In this document: positions 13,701 through 21,479 of the stretch, piece by piece
How the letters are laid out: each line of letters begins with the position of its first letter
Numbering within the stretch: position 1 is the stretch's first letter
Source: JACPNO01 sp963825405
Lineage (GTDB): Bacteria; Acidobacteriota; Terriglobia; Bryobacterales; Bryobacteraceae
Length of the DNA: 64,000 bases
NCBI GenBank assembly: GCA_963825405.1
Contig: CAWGTB010000003.1
Span: 1-64,000, forward strand
Direction: 5' to 3'
The notes under the pieces: generated by a model
Database searches by the model: none
Told to the model about the DNA's origin: nothing
Seen by the model: only the letters and a program-made list of their open reading frames with translations
Made by a program: the position numbers and the translations under genes

Positions 13701-15156
13701 CAAAAGTAGCCGTAATATATAGTGGCGAGTCGCTTAAAACAACACTCGTGTTGATCGGGAATGTCGCGGTTGTTTGGCCGCCCGCGATGATAACCGTCGG
13801 TTGCACGGTAGCTGCGGTAGTTTTGGTGCTCTGCAGCGCTACGGTGATGCCACCCGTGGGCGCCGGAGCGGCTAGCGTTATCGTGCCTGTCGACGGATTT
13901 CCTCCGACAAGGTAGCGCGGGGTCAACCCCAGCGAATTCTGCGGCGCGGTTACAGCCGGGAATCCCGCAGGAAATGGGGTATACAGCGGATCGCCCATGT
14001 TCATCATGGTCCATTTTAGAAACATGGTATTCCGCATAAAGGCGTCCCCAATATTGGCGCCCTCGAAAAGATTCCGGAACACACCGTCGGGATGAGGCTG
14101 GCCTGAGAAATACGGCTCCGATACCGCGCCGCTGGTTGCTGTGATCCCTTTTTGGAGCGCGTTAGCCGACCAGTTTGTTCCGCCGCGCGGATCATATCCC
14201 GAAGCGCTGTCGAGATGGAAGCCGATGGCGCCCGCGTTCCAGCCGAATGCATCGTTATAGTGGTTCAGGCTGTACCCACCCGAATAAAGAACGGCGTTGT
14301 CACAGCGAAGCGGAGCCGGGCTGGTTCCGAATTCGGCGCTGTTGAAGTCCTGAGTGACAGTGAAGCCTGCCAGCCGGCTGAATGTGGCAGCCTGCCGGAG
14401 ATCCCAATCCGGGGTTCCGGACGTACTGTAATCGTAGGTCGGACTTACAATCTGCTCGTCGATGCATACTTGACCGGAAAGGCCGGAGCTTTCGGCGAGC
14501 AAAGCCTTATCCACAAGGCCGTTCGCCAGAGCAGCACTGGCCGCGTCCAATCGCCAGACGGAATAAAGCAGAGTCCCGCTTTGGCTGCGGAAAGCAGCCA
14601 GCGACAGGAACGGCGCGTACACGTTGCCTTGAGTTTGCGCTTCCACGTAATACGGATGCGCATAGCCCGGTATGCCAAACTGGCCGGCGGGAGTGTATAC
14701 ATCCCAGATGTCGGCCACGAATTGATCGAGCGCGTAACCGCTATTGTCCGGCGCGATGATTTTGTAGGGAGTTTGGTAAGCAAATACGATGTATAGGATG
14801 TTCTGGGGCCCCAACGTGTTCAGACACTGTTGGATGGGCGTCTTTACCGTGGAATTGTACGCAGTCGAACTTAGGTAGGTTGTTGCCGGTGGGGTAATGG
14901 CACAGAGGTTTGCGGACGGTATCCCGCGTTTGGCGATATAGTAGTTCGCCACCGCAACTGAATCCGTGTTTGCGGAATTATAAACGACGAGCACCTTCTG
15001 GCTGAGCGCAGACGCCTGTGCGTGGGTGAGATACGGCCCAAATAACAGTAGGGCGAGCGCCGAGACGCGACCAAAGTAGCTTAGGCTCGCGCGCAGCTTA
15101 ATTTCTTTACAGAGACTTCGAAGTGGGCGCATAAATATTGGCGAGATACATACCAC
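10795..15156 (-). CDS. TIGR03790-family secreted protein with about eleven Ig-like repeats
   Basis: The 1453-residue protein has a signal peptide (YFGRVSALALLLFGPYLTHA), then a TIGR03790 domain over about residues 50-420 (KVLVVYNSANTDSVAVANYY, IAKRGIPSANLCAITPP). The rest is tandem repeats of about 96 residues with the core LSPTSLIGG, ANKVTLNGPAPAGG, NLSSSDPSVTLPASVTVAAG and SVTISASYSGVTKTAILTVN. The first four repeats are diverged and the last seven nearly identical. They look like extracellular beta-sandwich modules. The protein stops right after the last repeat with no sorting or autotransporter tail. An alternative start is the ATG at 15129. Function of the TIGR03790 domain is unknown; it is common in Solibacter relatives. 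Confidence 0.85.
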   Translation of the reverse strand: MVCISPIFMRPLRSLCKEIKLRASLSYFGRVSALALLLFGPYLTHAQASALSQKVLVVYNSANTDSVAVANYYIAKRGIPSANLCAITPPATTYLSSTAYNSTVKTPIQQCLNTLGPQNILYIVFAYQTPYKIIAPDNSGYALDQFVADIWDVYTPAGQFGIPGYAHPYYVEAQTQGNVYAPFLSLAAFRSQSGTLLYSVWRLDAASAALANGLVDKALLAESSGLSGQVCIDEQIVSPTYDYSTSGTPDWDLRQAATFSRLAGFTVTQDFNSAEFGTSPAPLRCDNAVLYSGGYSLNHYNDAFGWNAGAIGFHLDSASGYDPRGGTNWSANALQKGITATSGAVSEPYFSGQPHPDGVFRNLFEGANIGDAFMRNTMFLKWTMMNMGDPLYTPFPAGFPAVTAPQNSLGLTPRYLVGGNPSTGTITLAAPAPTGGITVALQSTKTTAATVQPTVIIAGGQTTATFPINTSVVLSDSPLYITATFGTSTLTNTLVPQPLLAQVLASPTSIIGGNAVRGTLFLNGPAPAGGITVNVSTTNSAVILPATVFVPQGAVTAVFGIGTRELPATATGTVSANYAGTTLSVTLTVIPLTPLSVTLSPASVIGGVSSTANLVTMNAPAPDTDVVTLSSSDPHVTVPASVTVVAGNTTSPVFTITTSLVSAPVVATISATFGGVTKTATLTVNPLTASPGLSPTSVVGGTPTTLNKVTLNSPAPAGGIVVNLSSSDPGVTVPSSVTVAAGSTLSPYYTVTTSPVVSVSTVTISATFNGVTKTAILTVNPVALLSLTLSPTSLIGGVAATANKVTLNGPAPAGGIVVNLSSSDPSVTLPASVTIAAGATSSAVFTINTSAVAAPLSVTISASYSGVTKTAILTVNPVALLSLTLSPTSLIGGVAATANKVTLNGPAPPAGVVVNLLSSDPSVTLPASVTIAAGATSSAVFTINTSAVAAPLSVTISASYSGVTKTAILTVNPVALLSLTLSPTSLIGGVAATANKVTLNGPAPPAGVVVNLLSSDPSVTLPASVTIAAGATSSAVFTINTSAVAAPLSVTISASYSGVTKTAILTVNPVALLSLTLSPTSLIGGVAATANKVTLNGPAPPAGVVVNLLSSDPSVTLPASVTVAAGATSSAVFTINTSAVAAPLTVTISASFSGLTKTAILTVNPVALLSLTLSPTSLIGGVAATANKVTLNGPAPAGGTIVNLLSSDPSVTLPASVTVAAGATSSAVFTINTSAVAAPLTVTISASYSGVTKTAILTVNPVALLSLTLSPTSLIGGVAATANKVTLNGPAPAGGTIVNLLSSDPSVTLPASVTVAAGATSSAVFTINTTAVTATLTVTISASYSGVTKTAILTVNPVALLSLTLSPTSLSGGVAATANKVTLNSPAPAGGIVVNLSSSDPSVTLPASVTVAAGATSSAVFTINTTAVATTLTVTISATYNGVTKTAILTVNP
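10798..12830. repeat. Tandem array of 288-bp coding repeats (about seven units)
   Basis: Seven successive 288-bp units encode 96-residue repeats. The unit beginning near 12,001 and the one near 12,289 are identical base for base over the whole unit as far as I can compare. The next unit (from 12,577) shares its first half. Units near 11,400-11,700 also share long exact stretches. The other strand stays open across much of each unit, so it carries matching false reading frames. The identity implies recent expansion or gene conversion. Confidence 0.9.
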
Positions 15157-15230
15157 ACACCGAGCAAACGCGTCAAGCCTACCTCCTCGCGGAAGCGCGC
15201 GCCTCCGTGGTCTCGTAGTATTTAGCTAGG

Positions 15231-16649
15231 ATGGCTCGCCAGCAAAGCGCAGTCGTGATAGGCTCTGGTCCGAACGGCTTAACGGCCGCGATCGTTCTTG
15301 CTAAGGCCGGCCTGCACACCACTCTCATTGAGGCCGAGCGGACGGTTGGCGGCGGCGTGCGATCGGCGGAGCTCACCTTGCCCGGCTTCCTGCACGACGT
15401 GTGCTCCGCCGTGCATCCGATGGCCGCCAGTTCGCCAGCGTTTGCCGCATTTCCTTTGGCGGAGCATGGATTGGAATGGATCCAACCTCCGCTTCCTCTC
15501 GCCCATCCCTTCGAGGACGGAACGGCGGCTGTCCTGGCGAGATCATTGGACACGACGTGTGAGCGGCTTGGCGGCGATGGGAAAATCTACCGGCGGACAA
15601 TCGCTCCGTTCGTGCAGCGATGGGATGAACTGCTGTCCGAGATTCTGCGGCCGCTGCTACATGTTCCAGCCAGCCCGCTCTTGCTGGGCCGCTTCGGAAT
15701 GCTCTCGCTCCCACCCGCCGCATCGTGCGCGCGCTGGCTTTTCCGTACGCCGGCGGCCCAGGCGTTGTTTGCCGGGGTGGCCGCTCATTCAATCCTTCCG
15801 CTCGAGGCTTATGGCTCCGCTTCGTTCGGTTGGGTTTTGAGCGCTGCCGCCCATGCCGTGGGCTGGCCTATTCCCAGAGGAGGGTCGCAACGTATCGCCG
15901 ACGCGCTGGCTTCCTACTTTCAGTCGCTGGGCGGACACCTCGTCACGAATACGCGAATTCGCTCGCTCGATGAGGTAGTCGGAAATCAACTGGTGCTTTG
16001 TGATCTCACTCCCAGACAGTTCGTGGACATCGCTGATAGGCACCTGCCGGCGCCATTCCGCCGCAATCTGCAGAGCTATCGCTACGGACCTGGAGTTTTC
16101 AAGATCGACTGGGCTCTCAATGCGCCAATTCCCTGGCGCTCGAGCGAATGCGCCCTGGCAGGCACCGTGCATCTGGGCGGTTCGCTCGACGACATCTCGG
16201 CCTCCGAACGTGCTGTCTGGCAGGGAGCGATAGCCGGCCGGCCTTTCGTTCTGCTAGCTCAGCCCAGCCTGTTCGATTCCACTCGCGCGCCCGCGGGCAA
16301 ACATGTGGCCTGGGCTTATTGCCACGTCCCGAACGGCTCGAGTACGGATATGGTCGAGACTATCGAGTCGCAGGTTGAGCGCTTCGCCCCCGGTTTTCGC
16401 GGCACGATCCTGGCGCGCCACACCATTGCGGCCTCGGAAATGGCGATGCACAATGCGAACCTTGTGGGCGGAGACATTACCGGCGGTGCACAGGACTTGA
16501 GGCAACTCCTCTTTAGGCCAACCCGGAGCTTGTATCGAACGCCGCTGCAGGGTGTGTATGTTTGCTCTTCATCTACCCCGCCGGGCGGAGGTGTTCATGG
16601 AATGTGCGGTTTTCACGCGGCGCAGATGGCTATCCGCGAGCTTCGCTAG
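15231..16649 (+). CDS. Phytoene desaturase-like FAD-dependent oxidoreductase
   Basis: The 472-residue protein opens with an FAD-binding motif (VVIGSGPNGLTAAIVLAKAG, G-x-G-x2-G at residues 11-16, closing with IEAERTVGGGVRS). The C-terminus has YVCSSSTPPGGGVHGMCGFH, matching the second FAD motif of the CrtI/phytoene-dehydrogenase superfamily (COG1233 type). Family members oxidise carotenoids or other lipids, but this branch (PYROXD2-like) has no settled substrate. No carotenoid genes are nearby. It is divergent from the TIGR03790 gene, with 74 bp between the starts. Confidence 0.85.
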   Translation: MARQQSAVVIGSGPNGLTAAIVLAKAGLHTTLIEAERTVGGGVRSAELTLPGFLHDVCSAVHPMAASSPAFAAFPLAEHGLEWIQPPLPLAHPFEDGTAAVLARSLDTTCERLGGDGKIYRRTIAPFVQRWDELLSEILRPLLHVPASPLLLGRFGMLSLPPAASCARWLFRTPAAQALFAGVAAHSILPLEAYGSASFGWVLSAAAHAVGWPIPRGGSQRIADALASYFQSLGGHLVTNTRIRSLDEVVGNQLVLCDLTPRQFVDIADRHLPAPFRRNLQSYRYGPGVFKIDWALNAPIPWRSSECALAGTVHLGGSLDDISASERAVWQGAIAGRPFVLLAQPSLFDSTRAPAGKHVAWAYCHVPNGSSTDMVETIESQVERFAPGFRGTILARHTIAASEMAMHNANLVGGDITGGAQDLRQLLFRPTRSLYRTPLQGVYVCSSSTPPGGGVHGMCGFHAAQMAIRELR

Positions 16650-16669
16650 GATGATCGCTTAAATGAGTG

Positions 16670-16711
16670 AAAAAAAGAAGGCTCTCGACGTCGGGGGGAC
16701 ACGAGAGCCTT
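16670..16711 (-). terminator. Intrinsic terminator reading leftwards
   Basis: A perfect 10-bp stem (AAGGCTCTCG 16678-16687, CGAGAGCCTT 16702-16711) with a 14-nt loop is followed on the minus strand by C and then seven T (complement of 16670-16676). This has the shape of a Rho-independent terminator for transcripts arriving from the 17,048-17,569 gene. On the plus strand no T run follows. Confidence 0.7.
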
Positions 16712-16779
16712 GGCCCTTAGGATCGGAGGAGACCTTGTAGGACCGAAATTTTCCGTCACATTTCCGGAGGAACAGAAGT

Positions 16780-16977
16780 GTGCGTTCGCCTCTGTACAGC
16801 ATGTTCGATACCAGATCTTGTTTGAACGTTAACTGGTTAGTTATCAGGGGTGAGTGTCATCAGAAGCTTCGGGACGTGCCCATTTTTTGGGTAGTCAAAT
16901 ATGCCGTTATTTACATAGTTTTTATTTTACTATCAATAACTTACAAATACTTCGACGCACAAATAGCGCAGTTCTAA
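16780..16977 (+). CDS. Possible small membrane protein (65 aa, GTG start)
   Basis: GTG at 16780 lies behind a strong ribosome binding site (CCGGAGGAACAGAA). The product has one long hydrophobic segment near the C-terminus (VVKYAVIYIVFILLSITYKY). The stretch is clearly more AT-rich than its neighbours, so it may be foreign or simply intergenic. I recognise no family. The good Shine-Dalgarno and single membrane span are the only support. Confidence 0.35.
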   Translation: MRSPLYSMFDTRSCLNVNWLVIRGECHQKLRDVPIFWVVKYAVIYIVFILLSITYKYFDAQIAQF

Positions 16978-17047
16978 ATTCTATGATTTTTTGACAGAAA
17001 GTTGTACTTCGCGGAGCTGCTTTGCAGGAAGATCAGGCCAGTCGGCC

Positions 17048-17569
17048 CTATGCTACTTGAACGTCGAGAGCCCCGGGAGTTATACCAGGATTGAGTCGGG
17101 CCCGGAATGCATCCCGTCTTCGCATCGCGGCTTCGAACTTCTGATTCAACTCTTGATCGACGAGTATCTCGGCGGACTTCATGAGTTCTCGATAGGCATC
17201 GCTTTGGCGGAGTTCCTTCTCAACCGGAGCTGGGGAGCCCAGCGCCTCTTCGGCAAATCGGACCAGAAATTCAATCCCCTCAGGAGTGATTCGATAGTAC
17301 AGGCCGTCTTTTTCCACGAGCGATTTGGCATGAAGAGAGCGGACCACGTTGCTCAGTCCGCTGGTCGACAGGCCTTGGAAGAGGCTGCGAATCTCCTCTC
17401 CCGTCATTAGCCTGCTGGCATAGTTATCCATCAGCGCCAACGCGGCCAGAATTCCAGCCGGCCGGTCGGGGACGTTCATGCCTGGATTGGTTCCGCTGCT
17501 GCGTCCTTCGGTCTGCTTCGCCAGGAAGAACTTGAGCCTCACATTTGTTAGGAAGTCCTCGAGATCCAT
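17048..17569 (-). CDS. Winged-helix-like hypothetical protein
   Basis: The 173-residue protein carries, at about residues 38-105, a pattern typical of a winged helix: GILAALALMDNYASRLMTGE, then IRSLFQGLSTSGLSNVVRSL as a likely recognition helix, then KSLVEKDGLYYRITPEGIEF as the wing. The C-terminal part is charged and helical (ELRQSDAYRELMKSAEIL). It could be a DNA-binding regulator of the pilus genes just upstream on the same strand (87 bp gap). No specific family is assigned. Confidence 0.6.
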   Translation of the reverse strand: MDLEDFLTNVRLKFFLAKQTEGRSSGTNPGMNVPDRPAGILAALALMDNYASRLMTGEEIRSLFQGLSTSGLSNVVRSLHAKSLVEKDGLYYRITPEGIEFLVRFAEEALGSPAPVEKELRQSDAYRELMKSAEILVDQELNQKFEAAMRRRDAFRARLNPGITPGALDVQVA

Positions 17570-17655
17570 TTGTTATTTCCGCCTTCGCTACGGTCTCTGC
17601 TAATTTTCAATATGGATGTTAGCCGGTGGCAGGAAGCCACGGTCGATCCCCAGAC

Positions 17656-17835
17656 CTAGCTGGCCGACGTGTTGGCGACGACGAGTTGGCTGTTCGTAAC
17701 GCTCCAGATGCCTGAAACACTATTGCCAGCGCCGATGAACAATGCCGCGGAAGCCAACGCTACAAACGCGAGAAGTAGCGTGTATTCGATCAAATCTTGA
17801 CCCTGTTCGTCGCGTAAAAAGCTTTTTATGATCAC
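17656..17835 (-). CDS. flp: Flp-type pilin
   Basis: GTG at 17835 is chosen because AGGAGAAAACGAA precedes it directly; longer frames upstream lack such a site. The 59-residue product starts MIIKSFLRDEQG, then QDLIEYTLLLAFVALASAAL. The class III prepilin cleavage point is G|Q, with glutamate at position 5 and tyrosine at 6 of the mature pilin, as in Flp/Fap pilins. The hydrophobic helix follows at once. It would be processed by a TadV/CpaA prepilin peptidase and assembled into Flp pili. It lies downstream of TadE- and TadG-like genes, but none of the secretion machinery is in view. Confidence 0.85.
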   Translation of the reverse strand: MIIKSFLRDEQGQDLIEYTLLLAFVALASAALFIGAGNSVSGIWSVTNSQLVVANTSAS

Positions 17836-17885
17836 TTCGTTTTCTCCTGTTGGTTTTCTCTCAAGAAACGGATATATTTCCATTT

Positions 17886-18299
17886 CTAGTTTTCGACCGG
17901 GATACTGACATTGATTGGCTTACCGGTATGAGGTCCGGCCCACTGGAACGTAATCAGAATGAATTGGTAGTTGGAAATGTTGACGTTGATGCGGTCGTCG
18001 ATACCGCCAGCCGTGCCCGCGCGAGTGACGGTCACGTTGGCAGGCTGCAGACCGAAGATCCCAGACGTGCCTGTCGTAGTCTGGTTATAGAGGACTAGAT
18101 TTTGGGCTCCGGTCAGGTCGGTCGGATTGACGGCGGCATAACGGGCTCCGGTTCGCGCCTGGTGAACCAGGGTTTGGTGAAAGAACAGCGTCCACCCGAA
18201 ATCGAAAATGGAGAACAGGAAAGTGAGAAACAGCGTCACTGTTAAGGCAGATTCAACAAGCGCGTTCCCTCGCTGGCGTCGATATCGCTTAGGTTTCAT
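17886..18299 (-). CDS. TadE-like pilus assembly protein
   Basis: ATG at 18299 gives MKPKRYRRQRGNALVESALT followed by one membrane span (VTLFLTFLFSIFDFGWTLFF). RGNALVESALT is the TadE hallmark: a pseudopilin-like N-terminus with the glycine cleavage site and conserved glutamate. HQARTGARYAAVNP follows, also typical. The length, 137 residues, is normal for TadE. It sits between another TadE-like gene (9 bp upstream) and the Flp pilin. Confidence 0.8.
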   Translation of the reverse strand: MKPKRYRRQRGNALVESALTVTLFLTFLFSIFDFGWTLFFHQTLVHQARTGARYAAVNPTDLTGAQNLVLYNQTTTGTSGIFGLQPANVTVTRAGTAGGIDDRINVNISNYQFILITFQWAGPHTGKPINVSIPVEN

Positions 18300-18308
18300 A
18301 GTCAATCT

Positions 18309-18788
18309 TTATGGAGGGCCAAAAATGCCTACAAATGGAAACGATGTTGTGGGCTTGCCGCTTAACGTCATGTTGCCAAAATATGTCGGCAACTGATAAC
18401 CGGTGATGGCAACAGCCATGCTGGTCGGGGCGCCGGACGGGAAAGTCACGGTCACAATGACGTTAGCGGTGGTAAGGCCGGGAGCGGCCGGGGTCGCGCC
18501 GGCCGCGGGCGCCGGATCGCCATAAACTACGACATTTTGGACGGCAGTCAGATACGTGGCCGTAGGCGTTGCAGTCCCGGAATCATATTTGCGCATTGAG
18601 GCGTACCGGGCCCCGGCGCGCACCGATTGCTCCAGCTCACCATACAGGTAGAAGGCATAACCAAAATTCCAGATTCCCAGGAATAGAGCCACCAGGAAGG
18701 TCAGGCTCAACGTGAGTTCGATCAGAACGCTGCCCCGCCGTCGTCCACGGCTAGCAACCTTATGCGTGAGAGGTAGAAAGAGGCTCAT
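18309..18788 (-). CDS. TadE/TadF-like pilus assembly protein
   Basis: The 159-residue protein has a basic N-terminus, then RRGSVLIELTLSLTFLVALF, a TadE-type pseudopilin segment with glutamate, and FGYAFYLYGELEQSVRAGAR, the conserved stretch after the membrane span. Its ATG overlaps the stop of the upstream TadG-like gene (ATGA at 18785-18788), so the two are probably translationally coupled. It is likely a minor pilin of the Flp pilus. Confidence 0.8.
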   Translation of the reverse strand: MSLFLPLTHKVASRGRRRGSVLIELTLSLTFLVALFLGIWNFGYAFYLYGELEQSVRAGARYASMRKYDSGTATPTATYLTAVQNVVVYGDPAPAAGATPAAPGLTTANVIVTVTFPSGAPTSMAVAITGYQLPTYFGNMTLSGKPTTSFPFVGIFGPP

Positions 18789-19930
18789 TGAAATAACTTA
18801 ATGTGGAAAGTCCCGGATCCGCCCGGTGCATGATCGCCAGCGCCGTGAACATAAGCTCCGATGTATTCGGCACACGCCGCGTCGTTACCGTTGAGGCCGA
18901 GGTAGTAGCTGTTGTTCAGGAGGAAGAACCCTGCAAGACCCACATCGATGAAATTAGGTGGCCCGTTGTTTACCGGCAGCATGACCACGCGCATGCCATT
19001 GCCTGTGCCATTGGCAAGGTACTGCGCATACGTAGCCGACGTCGTATCTGAGTCCACTTCCACCCGCCAGGCAATGTCCGGCGGCGCGGAGTTTGAGGCG
19101 CCGTTGTCCATTTCGACTGGTAAACCAACGCTCATTGGGTCGGTCATGCCGCCCACAATCGCTTGGCGGACATTGGCGGCGCTTTGAGCAACGCAGCAGT
19201 ATCCGCGTTGCTTGCCGTTACTTGACAGATTGGGTTGGGTGGCATCCGTTTGACAGGTCGTGTTGTTACCCGGAGCACCCCAACGAATCGTATATCTGTT
19301 CCCTACCTGGTATCCATAAGGATCAGCAGCGTTGTCAGGCGAGGCGTTGCGCGTATAGGGCGAGAACGGGAACTCGCCTCCCGGTATGCCGTTATCTCCT
19401 TGCCGTCCCGCTATCGCCGAGGCTGCGATCTGCGCGTTTTGTCCTGCCAGAGCACCCATCAAGTACATGGGCAGGTTCACCGTAGTTTGCACCTGCGCGA
19501 AGTAGTAATTAGCCGGCGGATTCGGTGGCGTGTCGGTCCACGGACCGGATGAGGCCGTTGCAAACTTCGTCGTTACATTCGTGAAGGAGCTGTACTGAAA
19601 CTGCCATTTCTTAGGGTCGTTGGTAACCGCGGTTTGAGCCCGCGTGATGCCGGTTGAGGTACCGTCTAACTCTAAGGCCGCTGCGAACGCTGCCGTATCG
19701 ACAAATGACTGCGCCTCGCTCTTGGAGATGTACATCCGCCCGACGTCAACCGCTAACCCCCCCATGCCCAGGAGAAAGACCACCCCAAGCGACATCATCA
19801 CCAGGACGTAGCCACCCTGCGCCGAATTTGGCTGCTCTCCACGCCGGGGGGATCTACGTCGGGTCAGGAACCTGAGGTTAATTCCAGCGTTGCCGCATTT
19901 TTCTTGGACGTCGGGACCTTTGCTTCGCAT
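18785..19930 (-). CDS. TadG-like pilus assembly protein, paralogue 2
   Basis: Starting at ATG 19930 (an upstream start at 19978 is also possible), the 381-residue protein has a basic N-terminus, then GGYVLVMMSLGVVFLLGMGG, a Tad-type membrane segment, and LAVDVGRMYISKSEAQSFVD. This is the TadG N-terminal domain (PF13400-type). The extracellular part contains RQGDNGIPGGEFPFSPYTRN, a QRGYCC cysteine pair and YIGAYVHGAGDH, ending FHIKLFQ. No von Willebrand domain is seen. It is closely similar to the gene at 20,152-21,291. It heads an overlapping TadG-TadE-TadE-Flp set with its own upstream gap (19,931-20,087). Confidence 0.8.
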   Translation of the reverse strand: MRSKGPDVQEKCGNAGINLRFLTRRRSPRRGEQPNSAQGGYVLVMMSLGVVFLLGMGGLAVDVGRMYISKSEAQSFVDTAAFAAALELDGTSTGITRAQTAVTNDPKKWQFQYSSFTNVTTKFATASSGPWTDTPPNPPANYYFAQVQTTVNLPMYLMGALAGQNAQIAASAIAGRQGDNGIPGGEFPFSPYTRNASPDNAADPYGYQVGNRYTIRWGAPGNNTTCQTDATQPNLSSNGKQRGYCCVAQSAANVRQAIVGGMTDPMSVGLPVEMDNGASNSAPPDIAWRVEVDSDTTSATYAQYLANGTGNGMRVVMLPVNNGPPNFIDVGLAGFFLLNNSYYLGLNGNDAACAEYIGAYVHGAGDHAPGGSGTFHIKLFQ

Positions 19931-20087
19931 GATTTCTGTCCACGCTAGCTCTTTACCAGATCTAGCCGGTGCTATCAAAATTAGTTCCTAAATGTGCCTG
20001 ACCAATTTTTGCTGATTTCGCCTCCACCGTCTAGATGTCTTTGGTTAGCAATAACATAACGAATCCTGTAAGTTATTTCTAAGAAGG

Positions 20088-20117
20088 AAAAACGCCGGCC
20101 AAAAAAGGTTCGGCGCT
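20088..20117 (-). terminator. Intrinsic terminator after TadG-like paralogue 1
   Basis: On the minus strand the sequence reads AGCGCCG, a 16-nt loop, then CGGCGTTTTT. The seven-pair stem includes one G-T pair and is followed by five T. It lies 35 bp past the stop at 20152 and separates the two TadG-like genes into different transcription units. Confidence 0.65.
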
Positions 20118-20151
20118 CCCTGGCGGTCGTGCGCATGAGGTGAGACCGATC

Positions 20152-21291
20152 TCATTGAAACAACTTAATATGGAATGCCCCGGTTCCGCCCGGCGCAAGG
20201 TTACTGGCACCATGGACAAAGGTCCCGATGTATTCACCGCAGGCCGATTGGTTACCATTGAGACCGCTGTAGTAACTCGCGTTCAGGAGGAAGAACCCTG
20301 CAAAACCCACCGCGATGAAATTGGGTGGGCCGTTGTTGACCGGCACCAGGATCACGCGCATGCCATTGCCCGTGCCGCCGGCAAGATACTGCGGATACGT
20401 AGCCGACGTCGTATCTGAGTCCATGCCCACCCGCTGGGCCATCACTGATGGCTGAACATTTTGAGCGCCGTTGTCCATTTCGACTGGATTACCAACGGTC
20501 ATCGGGTCCGTGTCGCCACCCACGATGGCTTGCCGGAGGGTTGCGGCGCTTTGTTGCACGCAGCAGTAGCCGCGTTCCTTACCGCTAACTGCCAGATTAG
20601 GTTTGGTGGCGTCAGTTCCACAAGTCGTGTTATTACCCGGAGCGCCCCATCGCAAGGTGTATAGGTTGCCTACCTGGAATCCGAATGGATCGGCCGCGTT
20701 GTCCGGAGAAGCGGTGCGCGTATAGGGGGAGAACGGAAACTCGCCTACCTCGCCATTATCTCCTTGCCGCCCTGCGATCGCCGAGGCTGCGACCTGCGCA
20801 GTGGGTCCGGCCAGTGCGCCCATCAGGTACATGGGCAGGCTCACCGTAGTCTGCACCTGCGTGAAGTAATAATTAGTCGGCGGACTCGGTGGAGTGGCGG
20901 TCCACGGGCCTGATGAGGCCGTCGCAAATGCCGTCGTTACATTCGTGAAGGAACTGTTTTGAAACTGCCATTTCTTGGGGTCGTTGGCAACGGCAGTTTG
21001 GGCCCGCGTAATGCCGAGGTCGGTGCCGTCCAACTGCAACGTCCCTGATAGCGCCGCCGAATCGACAAATGACTGCGCCTCGCTCTTGGTGACGTACATC
21101 CGGCCGATGTCAATGGCTAATCCCCCCACGCCAAGGAGAAAGACCACCCCGAGCGACAACATCACCAGAACGTAGCCACCCTGGTTGGCTCGCGCGCCTC
21201 GGCGGTGGAATCTGCGTCCCGCCAGGAAACTCACTTCCCTCCCGGCGTCATCGCGTTTCTTCAAAGAATAGGAACCAAAGTTGCATTGCAT
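20152..21291 (-). CDS. TadG-like pilus assembly protein, paralogue 1
   Basis: The 379-residue protein shares architecture and long identical stretches with its neighbour: QGGYVLVMLSLGVVFLLGVG membrane segment, IGRMYVTKSEAQSFVDSAAL, AIAGRQGDNG, FPFSPYTR, ERGYCC, GTGAFHIKLFQ. It probably arose by tandem duplication. The strongest differences are in the N-terminal 40 residues and around the NVQPSVMAQRVGMD segment. Function is inferred as a minor pilin or surface component of an Flp pilus. Confidence 0.8.
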   Translation of the reverse strand: MQCNFGSYSLKKRDDAGREVSFLAGRRFHRRGARANQGGYVLVMLSLGVVFLLGVGGLAIDIGRMYVTKSEAQSFVDSAALSGTLQLDGTDLGITRAQTAVANDPKKWQFQNSSFTNVTTAFATASSGPWTATPPSPPTNYYFTQVQTTVSLPMYLMGALAGPTAQVAASAIAGRQGDNGEVGEFPFSPYTRTASPDNAADPFGFQVGNLYTLRWGAPGNNTTCGTDATKPNLAVSGKERGYCCVQQSAATLRQAIVGGDTDPMTVGNPVEMDNGAQNVQPSVMAQRVGMDSDTTSATYPQYLAGGTGNGMRVILVPVNNGPPNFIAVGFAGFFLLNASYYSGLNGNQSACGEYIGTFVHGASNLAPGGTGAFHIKLFQ

Positions 21292-21479
21292 AATTTTCTC
21301 CAGGCTATGTTCTTTCTTTACGGCATCTTGGCGGTCTTATCAAAAGGGGGTAGTCCCTAGGGAAAACACCTTCCGGTGAAAAAGAGTCTGACGTGTAGAG
21401 GTTTTTCACGTAGGTTCGTCAAAGAATAGTAAGTTGGCAGAGCAGGTTTTCATGATGAAATTCTTGCGCTTGTGGCGCG

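Noticed and set aside
10841..13722. Series of long plus-strand open frames of regular length opposite the TIGR03790 gene
   Set aside because: They repeat every 288 bp because the real minus-strand gene is a tandem repeat; their products (MVTERGAATAEVLIVNTAED) are the antisense of the repeat and have no start signals.
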